64,000 nt of DNA from Mytilus galloprovincialis (lineage: Eukaryota > Mollusca > Bivalvia > Mytilida > Mytilidae): contig NC_134843.1 of the NCBI RefSeq assembly GCF_965363235.1, positions 1,488,001-1,552,000 of the forward strand, given 5' to 3'. Position numbers and translations under genes: made by a program. The notes beneath the pieces are model-generated. The model ran no database searches. It was not told the DNA's origin and saw only the letters and a program-made list of their open reading frames with translations. How positions within the stretch are numbered: the first letter of the stretch is position 1; every line of letters begins with the position of its first letter. Positions 11,300 through 24,500 of this stretch are shown here, one piece after another.

Positions 11300-12535
11300 A
11301 ACGTATACATACAACAGTCCTGTGTTTGTTTTGACATTCTACCATTTTGGGGATTTTATTACATTATATATGTAGCATTTATTTTGATGAGCGGTATAGT
11401 CAGCTGGGAATACTATCTAAAATGCACTTTAGCAACTGAAGAATCATGAGAACTTCAAATTGTAGTTTATACTAGCTGGACCATTCTAGATGATATTATT
11501 TGTGTTCCATCTTTGGAAAACAGACATAATTCCCAGATTCAAATGGTTAGATATAACAAGCATGATAGATAAAAGAACATCAAACAGATATTGTTCAAAC
11601 ACTTACAATTAAAAATTTAAGAATAAAGTAAAGAGAAAAAAGCCTAAAAAGTTAAATAATATAGAAATGAGGATTTCATACACGTAAAAACATTAAGTGA
11701 ATAACAACTCTAGCCAAGATGAAATCTACCTGCTGATGCTTATCAACTTAACAATTATTTCACCTGCCAGACAATATTATTGTGGTACTAATGTATAAAT
11801 CAAGAAACTATTGTTCATTTGACTGGTAGATTGATGTAAAAAGCTGTGTATAAAAAGTCCTAAAATGGTGAGAGATTCGATGTCTTAAATAATCCAAGTA
11901 CAGATAAAAAAATTGACTCTTGATAATACCGTTGTTTATGATCAAATATTTCATTGAATAAAATATTTAGCCATAGCTACTTAGTTATAAATGTTGTATA
12001 AAATCAGCTTACAAATACTTTATATTACCAAATAAAATCGGTCAAATGAATTTCTCCATCTCAAAAGGTAAGTACCTTTACTTTCACCAATTACTGAATT
12101 ACTTTTAATAAATGTTGAGATACTACATAAAATAACATCTGATATGTATCTCTATTCGTCATTAATTATGCTTGATTTCAATAAACAGACTCTGACATCG
12201 TTGTCAGTATATCTAATATTGCTATTAACACTCTTGGGGTATCATTTTTTGTTGTTCATCCTGAGAAAATTGCATAAATCTGTTTGCATGTCAATGTATT
12301 TGCTATATTGTTTTGGTAAATGCAGTGATTCTGAACATTATCTTATGATATGTATTAGCACAGGAACAGACATACTGTTCCCAGATTAACAGTTGTACAA
12401 AATGTATTTGCTCAATCTTTTCTTATTATAGTTGTTGTTTTGACTTTTTCCACCATACAGTTCAAATTCTTGTATGTGTATATATGATCACTTTTTGGTC
12501 AATGCTTATCTTATTGAAACTCTTTTAGGAATTTT
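11300..12535. other. No supported gene
   Basis: AT-rich. An 81-codon + frame at 12144-12389 is Leu/Ile/Tyr-rich. It has a GT-AG-compatible flank on neither side, so I leave it uncalled. Confidence 0.35.
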
Positions 12536-12537
12536 GG

Positions 12538-13020
12538 TCCTCAATGCTCTTCAACTTCGTACTTTATTTGGCCTTTTTTACTTTTTTGGATTCGAGCATC
12601 ACTGATGAGTCTTTTCTAGATGAAACGCGCGTCTGGCGAAAATACAAAATTTAATCCTGGTATCTATGATGAGTTTATTTACAACCACTGGGTCGATGCC
12701 GCTGCTGGTGGAGTTTTAATTCCCCGAGGGTATTACCGGCCCACTGCAGTAGCACAGCACTTCTGTGCTGACATGAATTATCATTGATATGGTCATATTT
12801 ATAAATTAACTGTTGACAACACTTTTGAATTTTTGAAATACTACCTCAGGAATAGATTACCTTAACTGTATTTGGCAAACCTTTAAGAAAATTTGGTCCT
12901 CAGTGCTCTTCAACTTCGTACTTTATTTGGCCTTTTTTTTACTTTTTTGGATTCGAGCGTCACTGATGAGTCTTCTGGCGCATTTACAAAACTTAATCCT
13001 GGTATCTATGATGAGTTTAT
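12538..13020 (+). repeat. Head-to-tail dimer of the hammerhead-bearing repeat (family B)
   Basis: Two copies of CTCTTCAACTTCGTACTTTA...GATTCGAGC(a/g)TCACTGATGAGTC lie about 361 bp apart. The spacer holds CCACTGGGTCGATGCCGCTG and CCCCGAGGGTATTACC, blocks also found in the dimer at 39507-40138. The second hammerhead is deleted across GAC-GAAAC-GCGC. Confidence 0.8.
12596..12639 (+). ncRNA. Hammerhead ribozyme motif, weakened stem II
   Basis: CTGATGA, GTC-TTTTCTA-GAT, GAAA, CGCGCGTC, TGGCGA. The closing stem II pair is G-U instead of G-C; the catalytic core letters are unchanged. Confidence 0.65.
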
Positions 13021-13590
13021 TTGATGCCTCTTTTTTCGCATTGAGTTTGTATTTTTTATTCAGTTGACTTCATCTAAGGCCCCGGGCTTATAAAATGTGA
13101 CGAAAACAGAGGAAGCAGGATAACAGAAGTCTGTACACTATATATTTGTATAAGCATAAAGGTCAATTACAGGATAAATGTAAATAATGCATACTATATC
13201 CCATTATCTTACGTATTATCTATAATTAATATCCATTATTAATTATTTTCGGTATTTTATCTTCTAATTAATTATCAATACAATACAACTCTTTTTACGA
13301 TATCTTATTGATTGTTCGTTTTCTCCAATGAATTAGAACTTCTTAATAATCCTTTTCCCATATCTTTCGGATGAAATGTAAGTGACCAAGTCATACATTC
13401 TATCTGAAGTTCCGAACAGCATGTTAAAGCAGACACGTTAAGGTAAGCTTACGTTAACCGCGCTTTTCCAACTTACTCTTTTTTTTATTAAAATTTCAGT
13501 ATTATTTTTTATCCGGTAGACATATAAATTTCAACTCGCGCACGATCGGCCTTGTTATTCATAACTATTCATAACTATGACAAGCTTGCA
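13021..13590. other. Nothing recognised
   Basis: AT-rich sequence without a supported frame. Confidence 0.35.
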
Positions 13591-13740
13591 AAAGAGGGAC
13601 AGTAAAACTCATAGATAGTAAATAAACTGACAACGCCATGGCTTAAAATGAAAGAAGACAGACAGACAAACAATAGTACACATGACACACCATAGAAAAC
13701 TAAAGAATAAGCAACGCGAACCCCAACAGTAGGTTCCTCT
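13590..13740 (-). mobile_element. Retroelement 3'-end fragment, family C
   Basis: On the plus strand: AGAGGGACAGTAAAACTCATA, AACTGACAACGCCATGGCT, ACAAACAATAGTACACATGAC, CATAGAAAACTAAAGAATAAGC, ACGCGAACCCCA. The same run recurs, in either orientation, at 15480, 45590, 48106, 52550 and 55480. Confidence 0.65.
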
Positions 13741-13897
13741 GAAAATTTAAATTTTACTAACCGACCGCTTGGTTTTTTTTTCGGAATTTAACCTACTTTC
13801 TCACCCACTTCGATACCATACAATTAATTTGTGTTACCTAAAATTCAAGTGTTACCTAACATCAAAGTACTCATATTCGTCACACTAAATACATTCA

Positions 13898-14045
13898 GAG
13901 GCGGATGGGGTGCAGGGTGCCAGTGTCCTCCTTTTTCTGGAGAAAATTTGGTTAATTATATAAGGAATCACTGAACGTGACTGGAGCGGGTCCCTTCTAA
14001 GGCAGTAAGTGCACCCCCCCCCCCTTTCCCCCTCCTAAATCACTT
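13898..14045 (-). mobile_element. hAT-like element, family D, diverged
   Basis: GAGGCGGATGGGGTGCAGGG, AATTTGGTTAATTATA, AATCACTGAACGTGACTGGAG, then a C-run and ACATTTCTGGATTCGC. Confidence 0.55.
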
Positions 14046-15094
14046 ATGGACATTTCTGGATTCGCAACTACATCTAAACGCAACATTTTATTATACAAAA
14101 TTAACAAGCGAAATAAACAAGAAAAAGAGGACAGCATTTGTTTCTATCTGAAATTCTTGTTTTTGAAGTTTTGTCAGAGATTCGAAAACCTCTTAGTTTT
14201 ATCCATGTTATGCCAATACAAGTTTTGCCCGCTGATTCATACTTTTGTTTTCATAATTTTATTAAATATAGTTTTATATGGAAATCTTAATGAATCCTTG
14301 TTATTTGTTCAAAGTTTTTGAAAGAATAATGTGCCATTAAAGTAGTATAATTTTATATAAGTCTTTTAGGCAGCTTATTGTTTTAAATTCAATTCAAATC
14401 AATATTTTGAAACAGGGGAGTGAGCACCCTTTAGATTATACATTTGGATTCAATCTTTCATTTTTGCGTTCTCGAAACGTTTAAATTCTAGAAAAGCACG
14501 ATATCACGTACAATAATTTGATGGATATCTATTTTAATAAAAATGCTTTCCCTGTCTATTATTAAGCTTTTGGTTTTATTTCAGCAATGTTAGAGGTAAA
14601 TGAATGTCGTTTAAACATGCCTATAATTTTTCTACGTTCTTTTTGCAATTATTGTCCTAACCTTGCATTGACATTTGTGTGTCTAAGTTAGTATCATATT
14701 TTATTAATAAATTTTATTATACTCTGTAGTAAATTGCAAAACACATAAAAAAGGAGATTGAACTGACAACTGGAATGAAATTAGAAATGATTTATAAATA
14801 AATCCTCTTAAATCATGTTTCACGGTATATTATACTATAATACCTATAGAAAGCGGATCATCTTAACGTTTAACGAGAATCTTCGATTAATTATTAAAAT
14901 AAATGAATTCTACTCTGGAAAAAGGTCTTTAATTAGATTTTAATACACGTCGTAGTCATAAAAAATATATGAAGAAACGAAAAAAAACATAATGCATATA
15001 GTCTTGATTTGTAGTGAGTTATACCAGAATTTCTTTTACTTTGGTGCAAAAGCTTTGATTGAAGCACAATTTGGTTTTTTTCTGGGTCTACAGT
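14046..15094. other. No supported gene
   Basis: A 91-codon + frame at 14046-14321 starts at the edge of the family D copy and is rich in Leu, Phe and Lys; no domain is visible. The remainder is AT-rich. Confidence 0.35.
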
Positions 15095-15375
15095 TGTTTG
15101 CACCTGTACTAAGTCAGGAACCTGATGTTCGGTGGTTCTCGTTTGTTGATGTGGTTCATAATTTTTCTCGTTTTCTCGTTTTTATATTATTATTATAGTT
15201 TTGGTTTTTCCGTTTGAATGGTTTTACACTAGTCATTTTTGGGGCCCTTTATAGCTTGCTATTCGGTGTGTGCCAATGCTCCGTGCTGAATACCATACTT
15301 TAACCTGTAATGGTTTACATTTACAAATTGTGATTTGGATTTAGAGATGTCTCATTGGAACTCATACCACATCTG
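15095..15375 (+). repeat. Family A element, variant subfamily
   Basis: GCACCTGTACTAAGTCAGGAAC, GTTGATGTGGTTCATA, GGGGCCCTTTATAGCTTGCTATTCGG, then ATGTCTCATTGGAACTCATACC. The closest relative in the window is 35487-35763. Confidence 0.7.
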
Positions 15376-15379
15376 GTTA

Positions 15380-15620
15380 TATCTACCTCCATCAGAAACA
15401 CTCAAATCTAAACATTTGAAAGCCAGGGATGAGCAAATACCATTAATTATAGATCTTAAAATTCGCGCTGCAACGTACAAAACATAGGCAAAAACTCGTA
15501 TGTCGAAAATGAACTGACAGAGCCATGGCAAAAAAACCCACCACCAAACATATAAAACTAAAGACTGCTCAACACGAACCCCATTAAAAAGTCAGGGGGG
15601 ATCTCAGGTGCTCCGGGATG
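15380..15620 (-). mobile_element. Family C fragment with a short flanking repeat
   Basis: CATTTGAAAGCCAGGGATGAGC (also seen near 59480 in reverse) is followed by TGAACTGACAGAGCCATGGC, AAACTAAAGACTGCTCAACACG and CTCAGGTGCTCCGG. These are family C blocks. Confidence 0.5.
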
Positions 15621-16387
15621 GTAAGTGTATCCTGCATCACGTAATACTAATAGCACAGGGTTGATACTCTTTTCTAACTCTTCGAACCAAAGACATCAAC
15701 AAATTTATAAACCATGATCGGTCTTGTACAATTTTTTTATCCTGTGAAATATTGAAATTAAAGCAATATCTCAATGACAAAGATTAGACAAGACTGTTAC
15801 AGGTATAAACATAACAAACTATTACATTAAAATCCAAAGAAATAAAACCGTTTCCTTAACACTGGTTTAAGAAGTGTTATTAAGGGTTATTTAGACACTT
15901 TGAAAACTCGATGCGTTCATAGTTCTTTATATCTGGATTAACCTTCACCAGGAATGCTGAAAGCAGGTAAAACTTCGAAGGCAAGGATGTAAGACAACTT
16001 CACCTAAATTAGTTGGAACCTTATTTTCTAAGTTTATCTCAGGAAAGTTATGTTATAAATCGTGCTAGTACCTAAGCAAGTACTGAGATGATAAAATCTT
16101 TGGGACTAGCAGTCCACACGCAGCGCAATTGACAAAGTGCTGATAAATGAAATTATTATTTTTTTAAATGAATAAACTAAGACTAGAGCTCCCTCATGCA
16201 AAGCTAACTAAGCTAGTTTTTGTAAAAATTTTCGGCTCTTTTTTATTCTTAGCGCACGTGTATTTATCGCTTGTTTTTACTACATCTTGTTTAGTCTGTG
16301 AGCGATCATGATGATAGCTAATCCCGATATGCGAGGCGAAAACAGCTTAAACTTGATTCAGTATAACTTTTAGCTCCTAATCAAAGT

Positions 16388-16757
16388 ATACTACGCTTCG
16401 AGGGTCACGTGATAGCTTTAATAATGGTACTTGATTTGATTCCAGGTCAAGTTAAATCAAGTCTTTATAAGTTCTGTCGTTATACTGAGGGCGAGACAAG
16501 GACTTCATAGGATACTACGCTTCGATGGTCTGGTGATAGCTTACTGGTACTTGATTTGATCCCAGGTCAAGTTAACTCAAGTCTTTATAAGTTCTGTCTC
16601 TATACTGAGTGCGAGACAAGGACTTCATAGGATACTAAGCTTCGAGGGTCTGGTGATAGCTTACTGGTACTTGATTTGATTCCAGGTCGAGTTAAATCAA
16701 GTCTTTTACATTTATAAGTTCTGTCTCTATACTCAGGGCGAGACAAGGACTTCATAT
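16388..16757. repeat. Three tandem units of about 120 bp
   Basis: CTACGCTTCGAGGGTC starts at 16391, with copies at 16515 and 16635. Each unit includes GGTACTTGATTTGAT(t/c)CCAGGTC, TCAAGTCTTT, GTTCTGTC and GCGAGACAAGGACTTCATA. Confidence 0.9.
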
Positions 16758-18291
16758 TTTTATGACTTGCTTACCATAAAGACATTATCTGTTTCGGCAT
16801 GTTGATATGTACAAGGCAGATACTTGTCCTCAGTACGCACGTAATGTTTACTTATTGATGTTTTTTATGTACCTAAATAAGCATTGTGGTTTAACCGAAT
16901 TATGGAGAAAGGGTAACTATTAACATTGGTGGATGACTTACCTTTTGTTGGCCAAAGGATATTTCATGTTAAATAAGTTTAATGTTGATCAAAAGTTCAT
17001 AACTTTCATCTTAATCAACCCATTTTATCATCTCCCATCTCATGTAACGACATCTTCCTACCCTACGGCTTTTATTTGTAGATATAGAAACAAATGTATT
17101 AAATTAAAAACAAAAAAACACATACAACTTGAAATATAGGAAAAAATCCGGTTGTATGTTTGATCTCAGTAAAACGATTTGAAAATGAAGTAAGTAGATC
17201 TTGGAAACGAAGTGATTTGATTTGCCATGCACGTTAAGTTCCTTAGTAGGTAAGAAGTCGCAGTTTTTAAGTATTGTCATGGCCATCAAGGAGTTTTCTG
17301 GTTAATAAGGAAAACAAGGTCGAAATGAAGAAGAAAAAATGGGACTGAAACAAATATCATTCAGAAGGTAGGACAAAATCTATATCATCAATTATTATTT
17401 ATGATTCTGGATAAAATGCACAGTAATAATTCTAGATTCCAAATAGTTATCATAAAAGTAATGTAAAAGTATGGATTGTCTTGTTATCAGCGAGTAATAA
17501 AGAATGAAAAAATTACATATTGATCAAAACTATGCACGAGTGTTATAGTAAGTTTATTTTATTACCTTTTACTAATATCAATATTTTTTTTCTGACGATA
17601 GAAGAATTTATACAATTTTAGTTAATATCGTCCAATGCATGGATATTTCATATTGATACAATTTTTATGTTTCATGTCATTTTTTTCAGCAAAATTTCAA
17701 TGGCATCAAATCCTTCCGTTTCCTCTCCGTTCACTATTTTTCAAAATTCATCATTAATAATCATTCATAAATTATCATTCATAAATTTAATACGGAAATT
17801 ACCATTTAAAGTCACACTGATTGTCGAATCAAATATGGACATTCGATTTTAATATCGATAGTGTGATCATAGAAGTATTTTCAGATAAGATTGTAAGTAG
17901 TTTGAGTTAATTTAATGAAGTTTAATTAGTCTCTTTCCCCTTTTATATTGTGTCGTGACAACTTGATTGAGTGTTAAAAGATTTTTTATGACTGAATTTT
18001 AAAATTAAACATTTGTTCAAATGATGTAGTAGTTACTTTGAAAGTAAATTTTGCGCAAAATATTGACATGAACGGAAATTTTATTTGATATTTTATTTGC
18101 GATTTCCCTTCTTTTTTTTTTTAACTCTAATCGTAATGTTATAATTAGTATCGTGAAATTATCAAACAAAATTTGTCTTTTCCTTTTAACATCTCACTCC
18201 ATCAAATGGTCATTGAACCATACAAAACATAAGTCATCTTACTTTTACACATATCAGGTTTCAATACAGCTGAAGAACGTTCTGATATGGG
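16758..18291. other. 5' flank of the hexosaminidase gene
   Basis: AT-rich, with poly-T near 18110. I cannot place a TATA box or transcription start. The frames at 16933, 17667 and 18153 do not look like protein. Confidence 0.4.
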
Positions 18292-18295
18292 ATGA
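18287..18295 (+). promoter_or_regulatory. Minimal upstream ORF overlapping the start codon
   Basis: ATGGGATGA encodes Met-Gly-stop. Its stop TGA (18293-18295) overlaps the main ATG (18292-18294). If this part is in the mRNA, it could make initiation at the main start depend on leaky scanning or reinitiation. Confidence 0.45.
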
Positions 18296-18502
18296 ACCTG
18301 AGAATTGGTCATCTGTTGCTTGTATGCTGTTTGGCATCGTCCATCCATTGTCATTATCATATCAACGACCAGAACGTTCATCGAGGAAATGAAAAAGATA
18401 CAAACCTGAATCTCCAGAAAGTCGTACAAATAACTGAAAACCCTAGGCCAACGCAACGGTTAAAATATATACAGAACACAAAGAAAGACACACCAGAAAC
18501 AT
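18292..18502 (+). CDS. HEXB-like: Hexosaminidase exon 1: signal peptide and N-terminal stretch
   Basis: Codes residues 1-70 plus one base. It begins [20 protein letters not shown], a typical hydrophobic signal sequence, followed by a polar, poorly conserved region. An in-frame TGA at 18283-18285 fixes the start at 18292. Donor CAT|gtaagt; phase 1. Confidence 0.85.
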
Positions 18503-21500
18503 GTAAGTTGGCATATTTTGTGTTTTAAATGATAATCTCGGTCTGGTGTTTGCGGCAATTTCATTTTTTACTTTCAGTGCCACTATTTTTTTTTAATACT
18601 AAAACTAGATCACTGACCTCTCATTTAGGTTGATACCTATAGTATAATATACATTTTGTATGTTATCCTTACGCCTTTCGTTTAATTAGTTTGTTTATCT
18701 GCCAATTATATATACATTTGAACGAATTTTCGCTTTAAAGTTCGATTTATAACTACATATAATATCAAGAATTCTAAGGAATGAAATTTTATTTTGAATT
18801 ATTCTTATGAATATTAAGATAAATACGAAAAAGTTTATATTTTAGAATACATTATGTTCAAATATCTGTTACTAGTATATATTTAGATTATTCTTCTGTC
18901 AAAACTCGTTCTCTCTTTTTGCAGGGTTGGTATGGGACTTTACCATTAGTAAGACATAAAATATACACCCCTGTTCTCAGGGTTGGGCTCTTGACTTTAC
19001 CATAGTTAATTTTAAGACACAGTTAGATACTGCTCTCTTTGCCGGAATGATCTTGACATTTTGTCATTTGTAGGACGTCAAACGTTTATACGTTGCAATG
19101 TGAGACAAGGAACTTTACTTTTAGTAAGACACAAACACATATATACTTCTTTGTTTGTAGGGTTGGGCTGTGGAAAACATTTTGTGAAATAATTACGTTT
19201 TATGTATGTTGCACGTAGTTTAATTGCTATATTTAGAACATATGTTAGTTAAATCCTTAAGGGCTAAAAAGTACAACACCATGTTGATGTATTACGTAAA
19301 CATTATAGATATGAAGTATCACTAGAACGAATTTAATGAATGAAACTTAGTCAATGCTATCCAAATTTCTATCACTAAAAGAATTAAATGAACGAACCTT
19401 AGTCAGTCCTATCCTATAATCTGTATCATAGAAGAATTTAATAAATGGACATTAGTCACGAAGGCAGATTTAGGGCGTAGGAACCCGCCCCCTTTTGTGT
19501 GAAAAAATTTGATTGATTGTGTAGGGAATCACTGGAGCTTGACTAGTGTGGGACTCCTTTTAGGCAGTTAGTGGGCCCCTTATGAAAATTTCTAGATCCG
19601 CCACTGAATTGTCAGTGCTATCCAAACCACTTAAAATTTTCGTAATAAGGAAAATAAACAAGTCATTTGACGATAGTCATTTCAACTAATTATTTTGTCC
19701 TTTCATATATATATTTTCAGTTAAAAAGTTTTTCAAAAATTATATAGTTTTTGAAAACAATTGCTCTGACTGACATTCAAATATATTTTTAATCTCTTCG
19801 GCCTTCAACCATCAGGAAAAACTCATACCGTACAATCGGTATGAAAAATAAAAAAACAAATCAATAAATCAATTGAGAAAATTTATGCCACCCCAATTCA
19901 CTCCACCCGTCCCCCTCACGAACAGGCCTAACCTGTCGCAGGTGTTCAACAGTTCAACTATAAGAACAAACGAGTTCAACGACATACAGCCACCTTTTTG
20001 GGCCCCACACAAAAAATGAAACCTGCGGTACATATACCGTACTAATCTGTTTTTTTAAACAAGATGTATGATACTAATCACTCACTGTATACATTTTACT
20101 TATACTGATCGAATTAAATAAAATTGAGAATGGAAATGGGGAATGTGCTAAAGAGACAAAATCCCGACCATAGTATTTCTATTGTTGTGTAATAAGGGAG
20201 ACAACCTGTAAATTCTTTGAAACTCAGTCGTGGAATCAGTATTAATTGATTGATTGATTGTTGATTGAGTGTTGGTTGCTTAACATCCAGTGGCAAATAT
20301 TTCATACATAGATGAGAACATGTTTTAAAACAAAAACTACTAAAGGTTAATCAAGTAATAATAGAGGACATGATGGTCGGGGAAATTTGGACTGCCACTG
20401 GAAAATGACGGTATATTGGATAGGAACAGTAATTTTGCCTCGCAAAAGGCAACCTACGGACCACTCAAAGAGTTGTTGCAAGGATTCGTAACGTGCAAAG
20501 AGCGTGGTACTCTGGTTACACGAGGCATCAGATTTAACGTCCCTATTCTGACTTGCCGTCAGTGTGAATTGTTTTGTTCAATGTAATGTTGTTTAATAAT
20601 TTTGTGTAATTGTGTAAACACATGTATGTATATGTTCATTTGATGATGATATTCCAATGGTTGGACTTTATTTCAATAAAATTACAAACTAACTTACTCA
20701 CAATTATAAACTGTCCAAAGAAAGTTTTCTGCAGAAACAATATTATTGAAGATCGTGGACTCGAAATACATTTCTACGTTGCTAATTAATATTGTATAAA
20801 CTTATTGCTGCCTGCTGCAAAAAGAATGAGTTTGGCACACAAGTTAAACCGTTGGATTTGGCTTTTGAATTGTTTATCATTTTTCTTGCCAATGACTTTT
20901 ATAGCTGACTATCTTCCTATATCTATTTACTGTATATAAAACTGAGAATGGAAATGGGGAATGTGTCAAAGAGATAGCAACCCGACCATAGAGATAACAA
21001 CCTGACTAAAGAGCAGAACACATTCGAAGGCCACTATTGAGTCTTCAACACAGCGACGAGAAAATCCCGCATCTCTACAAAAAGCTTCTCTCAAGTTTAC
21101 CTTTATTACCACGGTTTTATATGTGTATGTATATAAAAATTGTGTTTAGAAAAGGTGCCATGTAAGATCATGTAAAACAGTTTTTTAAATTCTGCGTGTT
21201 TAGCAATTGATGTAAAATTAAGTGAAAATGTCCCCCCTTCTACATACACGAAAAGCAGAAATTGAAAGAGAGAAAAAAATAAGTGTTTTTACGTTTTATC
21301 TCTATTGAATATAATAAAAATTATATATCACAAAATATGTATCATCCTAAAGCTTCTATTATTGATTTAAATTAACATAAACTAAGGCAAAATGTTAACC
21401 TCTGAAAGTCTTTTTCGTTTGACTGTATTCCGTTGCATTTGAATTTATGTCTACCCTACATATCAACTTATTATTAATATGGAAAAAAAATTATATACGA

Positions 21501-24500
21501 TTTGTCGACAGATGGTTTTAACATAGAAGACATCAGATCAAAATAGGATTTATTGTTAACTTATATCACTTCAATAATGGTTGGGGATTTTTTCAAATTT
21601 GTGTGTGTATTTTATCCTGTTTATTTCACAGATGCAAATAGATTACGATACCAGAGCCACGAGAGATCATTGGTTCCGAACATATCTCTATCTCTAACGG
21701 CGGGAAATTATTATATGAAGTTCAAAAATGTTCCCATGAATCCACTGATGATAAGAAGAGCTCCGATTGCTACGATAGGAGAACCTTGGCCATTACCACA
21801 GAAATATGAAGTCAACGAAAATATTGTGTTTAGAATTACCGAACCGTTGAATATAAAAATCAGGAATAATACTTGTGATGTATTAGAAAGTGCTGTTAAA
21901 AGATTTGAAGAAAATGTGTTTAGGTTTGCCTTAGAGGAATACTATACAAACTTAGTGCATATTGAAGGATCGGGATTTGAAAGCTTAGACAAAAAATATC
22001 AGCATTCAAAATATACCAAAGCTGTTAATCTCACAACATTTCACATATATGTGAATTCTGCGTGTTCAAAGTATCCAAAGCTTCAGTCAGACGAATCTTG
22101 TACGTATTTATAACCCAATCGTGTCCCAGATTATACACTAAAACCTTTCTTTGCTATGAATATAAACATTTTGTTCACACCTCCAAACCTGCATGTAATT
22201 TAGCCTATTTTGGGAGTCAAACAATTTTCAATGCAACTTATAATAAAATAGTAAAATACTCATTCTATGAATTAACGTAAAGTAAAAGTATGAAATATAC
22301 TACTGAAATAAGAGACCGAGTTTTTGTTAGCCACAATTCACCTTAGACTATACATTGCCGAGTTAAAGGTGATATTTGCTTAAAACGTAAGCTATGGGAA
22401 TAAGGCGCTTCTAACAACAATTACTTCCATAATTTGTATATTAAAGCAACTGTACATAACAAGTTACATGTTTGAAAAGTGTACATAACTTCAGTTCTAC
22501 TCTAGGCAAATGTTCCACTCATCACAGGTAATTATGTATTGATCAAACGGGAATTTTGTACATAACTTCAGTGCTACTCTAGGCAAATGTCAAACTCATC
22601 AGAGGTAATTATGCATTGATCAAACGGGAATTTTGTACATAACTTCAGTGCTACTCCAGGCAAATGTCAAACTCATCACAGGTAATTATGCATTGATCAA
22701 ACGGGAATTTTGTACATAACTTCAGTGCTACTCTAGGCAAATGTCAAACTCATCACAGGTAATTATGCATTGATCAAACGGGAATTTTGTACATAACTTC
22801 AGTGCTACTCTAGGCAAATGTTCCACTCATCACAGGTAATTATGCATTGATCAAACGGGAATTTTGTACATAACTTCAGTGCTACTCTAGGCAAATGTTC
22901 CACTTATCACAGGTAATTATGCATTGATCAAACGGGAATTTTGTACATAACTTCAGTGCTACTCTAGGCAAATGTTCCACTCATCACAGATAATTATGCA
23001 TTGATCAAACGGGAATTTTGTACATAACTTCAGTGCTACTCTAGGCAAATGTTCCACTCATCAGAGGTAATTATGCATTGATCAAACGGGAATTTTGTAC
23101 ATAACTTCAGTGCTACTCTAGGCAAATGTCAAACTCATCACAGGTAATTATGCATTGGTCAAACGGGAATTTTGTACATAACTTCAGTGCTACTCTAGGC
23201 AAATGTCAAACTCATCACAGGTAATTATGCATTGATCAAACGAGAATTTTGTACATAACTTCAGTGCTACTCTAGGCAAATGTCAAACTCATCACAGGTA
23301 ATTATGCATTGATCAAACGGGAATTTTGTACATAACTTCAGTGCTACTCTAGGCAAATGTCAAACTCATCACAGGTAATTATGCATTGGTCAAACGGGAA
23401 TTTTGTACATAACTTCAGTGCTACTCTAGGCAAATGTTCCACTTATCAGAGGTAATTATGCATTGATCAAACGGGAATTTTGTACATAACTTCAGTTCTA
23501 CTCTAGGCAAATGTTCCACTCATCAGAGGTAATTATGCATTGATCAAACGGGAATTTTGTACATAACTTCAGTGCTACTCTAGGCAAATGTGAAACTCAT
23601 CACAGGTAATTATGCATTGATTAAACGGGAATTTTGTACATACTTTCAGTGCTACTCTAGGCAAATGTTTCACTTATCAGAGGTAATTATGCATTGATCA
23701 AACGGGAATTTTGTACATAACTTCAGTTCTACTCTAGGCAAATGTTCCACTCATCAGAGGTAATTATGCATTGATCAAACGGGAATTTTGTACATAACTT
23801 CAGTTCTACTCTAGGCAAATGTCAAACTCATCACAGGTAATTATGCATTAGTCAAACGGGAATTTTGTACATAACTTCAGTGCTACTCTAGGCAAATGTC
23901 AAACTTATCAGAGGTAATTATGCATTGATCAAACGGGAATTTTGTACATAACTTCAGTTCTACTCTAGGCAAATGTTCCACTCATCAGAGGTAATTATGC
24001 ATTGATCAAACGGGAATTTTGTACATAACTTCAGTGCTACTCTAGGCAAATGTCAAACTCATCACAGGTAATTATGCATTGATCAAACGGGAATTTTATA
24101 CATAACTTCAGTGCTACTCTAGGCAAATGTTCCACTCATCACAGGTAATTATGCATTGGTCAAACGGGAATTTTGTACATTACTTCAGTGCTACTCTAGG
24201 CAAATGTTCCACTCATCAGAGGTAATTATGCTTTGGTCAAACGGGAATTTTGTTCATAACTTCAGTGCTACTCTAGGCAAATGTTCCACTCATCACAGGT
24301 AATTATGCATTGATCAAACGGGAATTTTGTACATAACTTCAGTGCTACTCTAGGCAAATGTTCGACTCATCAGAGGTAATTATGCATTGATCAAACGGGA
24401 ATTTTGTACATAACTTCAGTGCTACTCTAGGCAAATGTTCGACTCATCAGAGGTAATTATGCATTGATCAAACGGGAATTTTGTACATAACTTCAGTGCT

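Larger units (their letters stand above)
18503..21631 (+). other. Intron 1 (about 3.1 kb)
   Basis: Holds a family D element (19455-19605) and two copies of a mussel repeat reading GAGAATGGAAATGGGGAATGTG (20124-20180 and 20938-21080). The rest is AT-rich. Acceptor TTTATTTCACAG. Confidence 0.75.

Noticed and set aside
21553..22113. A 186-codon frame as an independent gene
   Set aside because: Its first 26 codons are intron; from 21632 it is exon 2 of the hexosaminidase, and its end runs past the donor at 22099.
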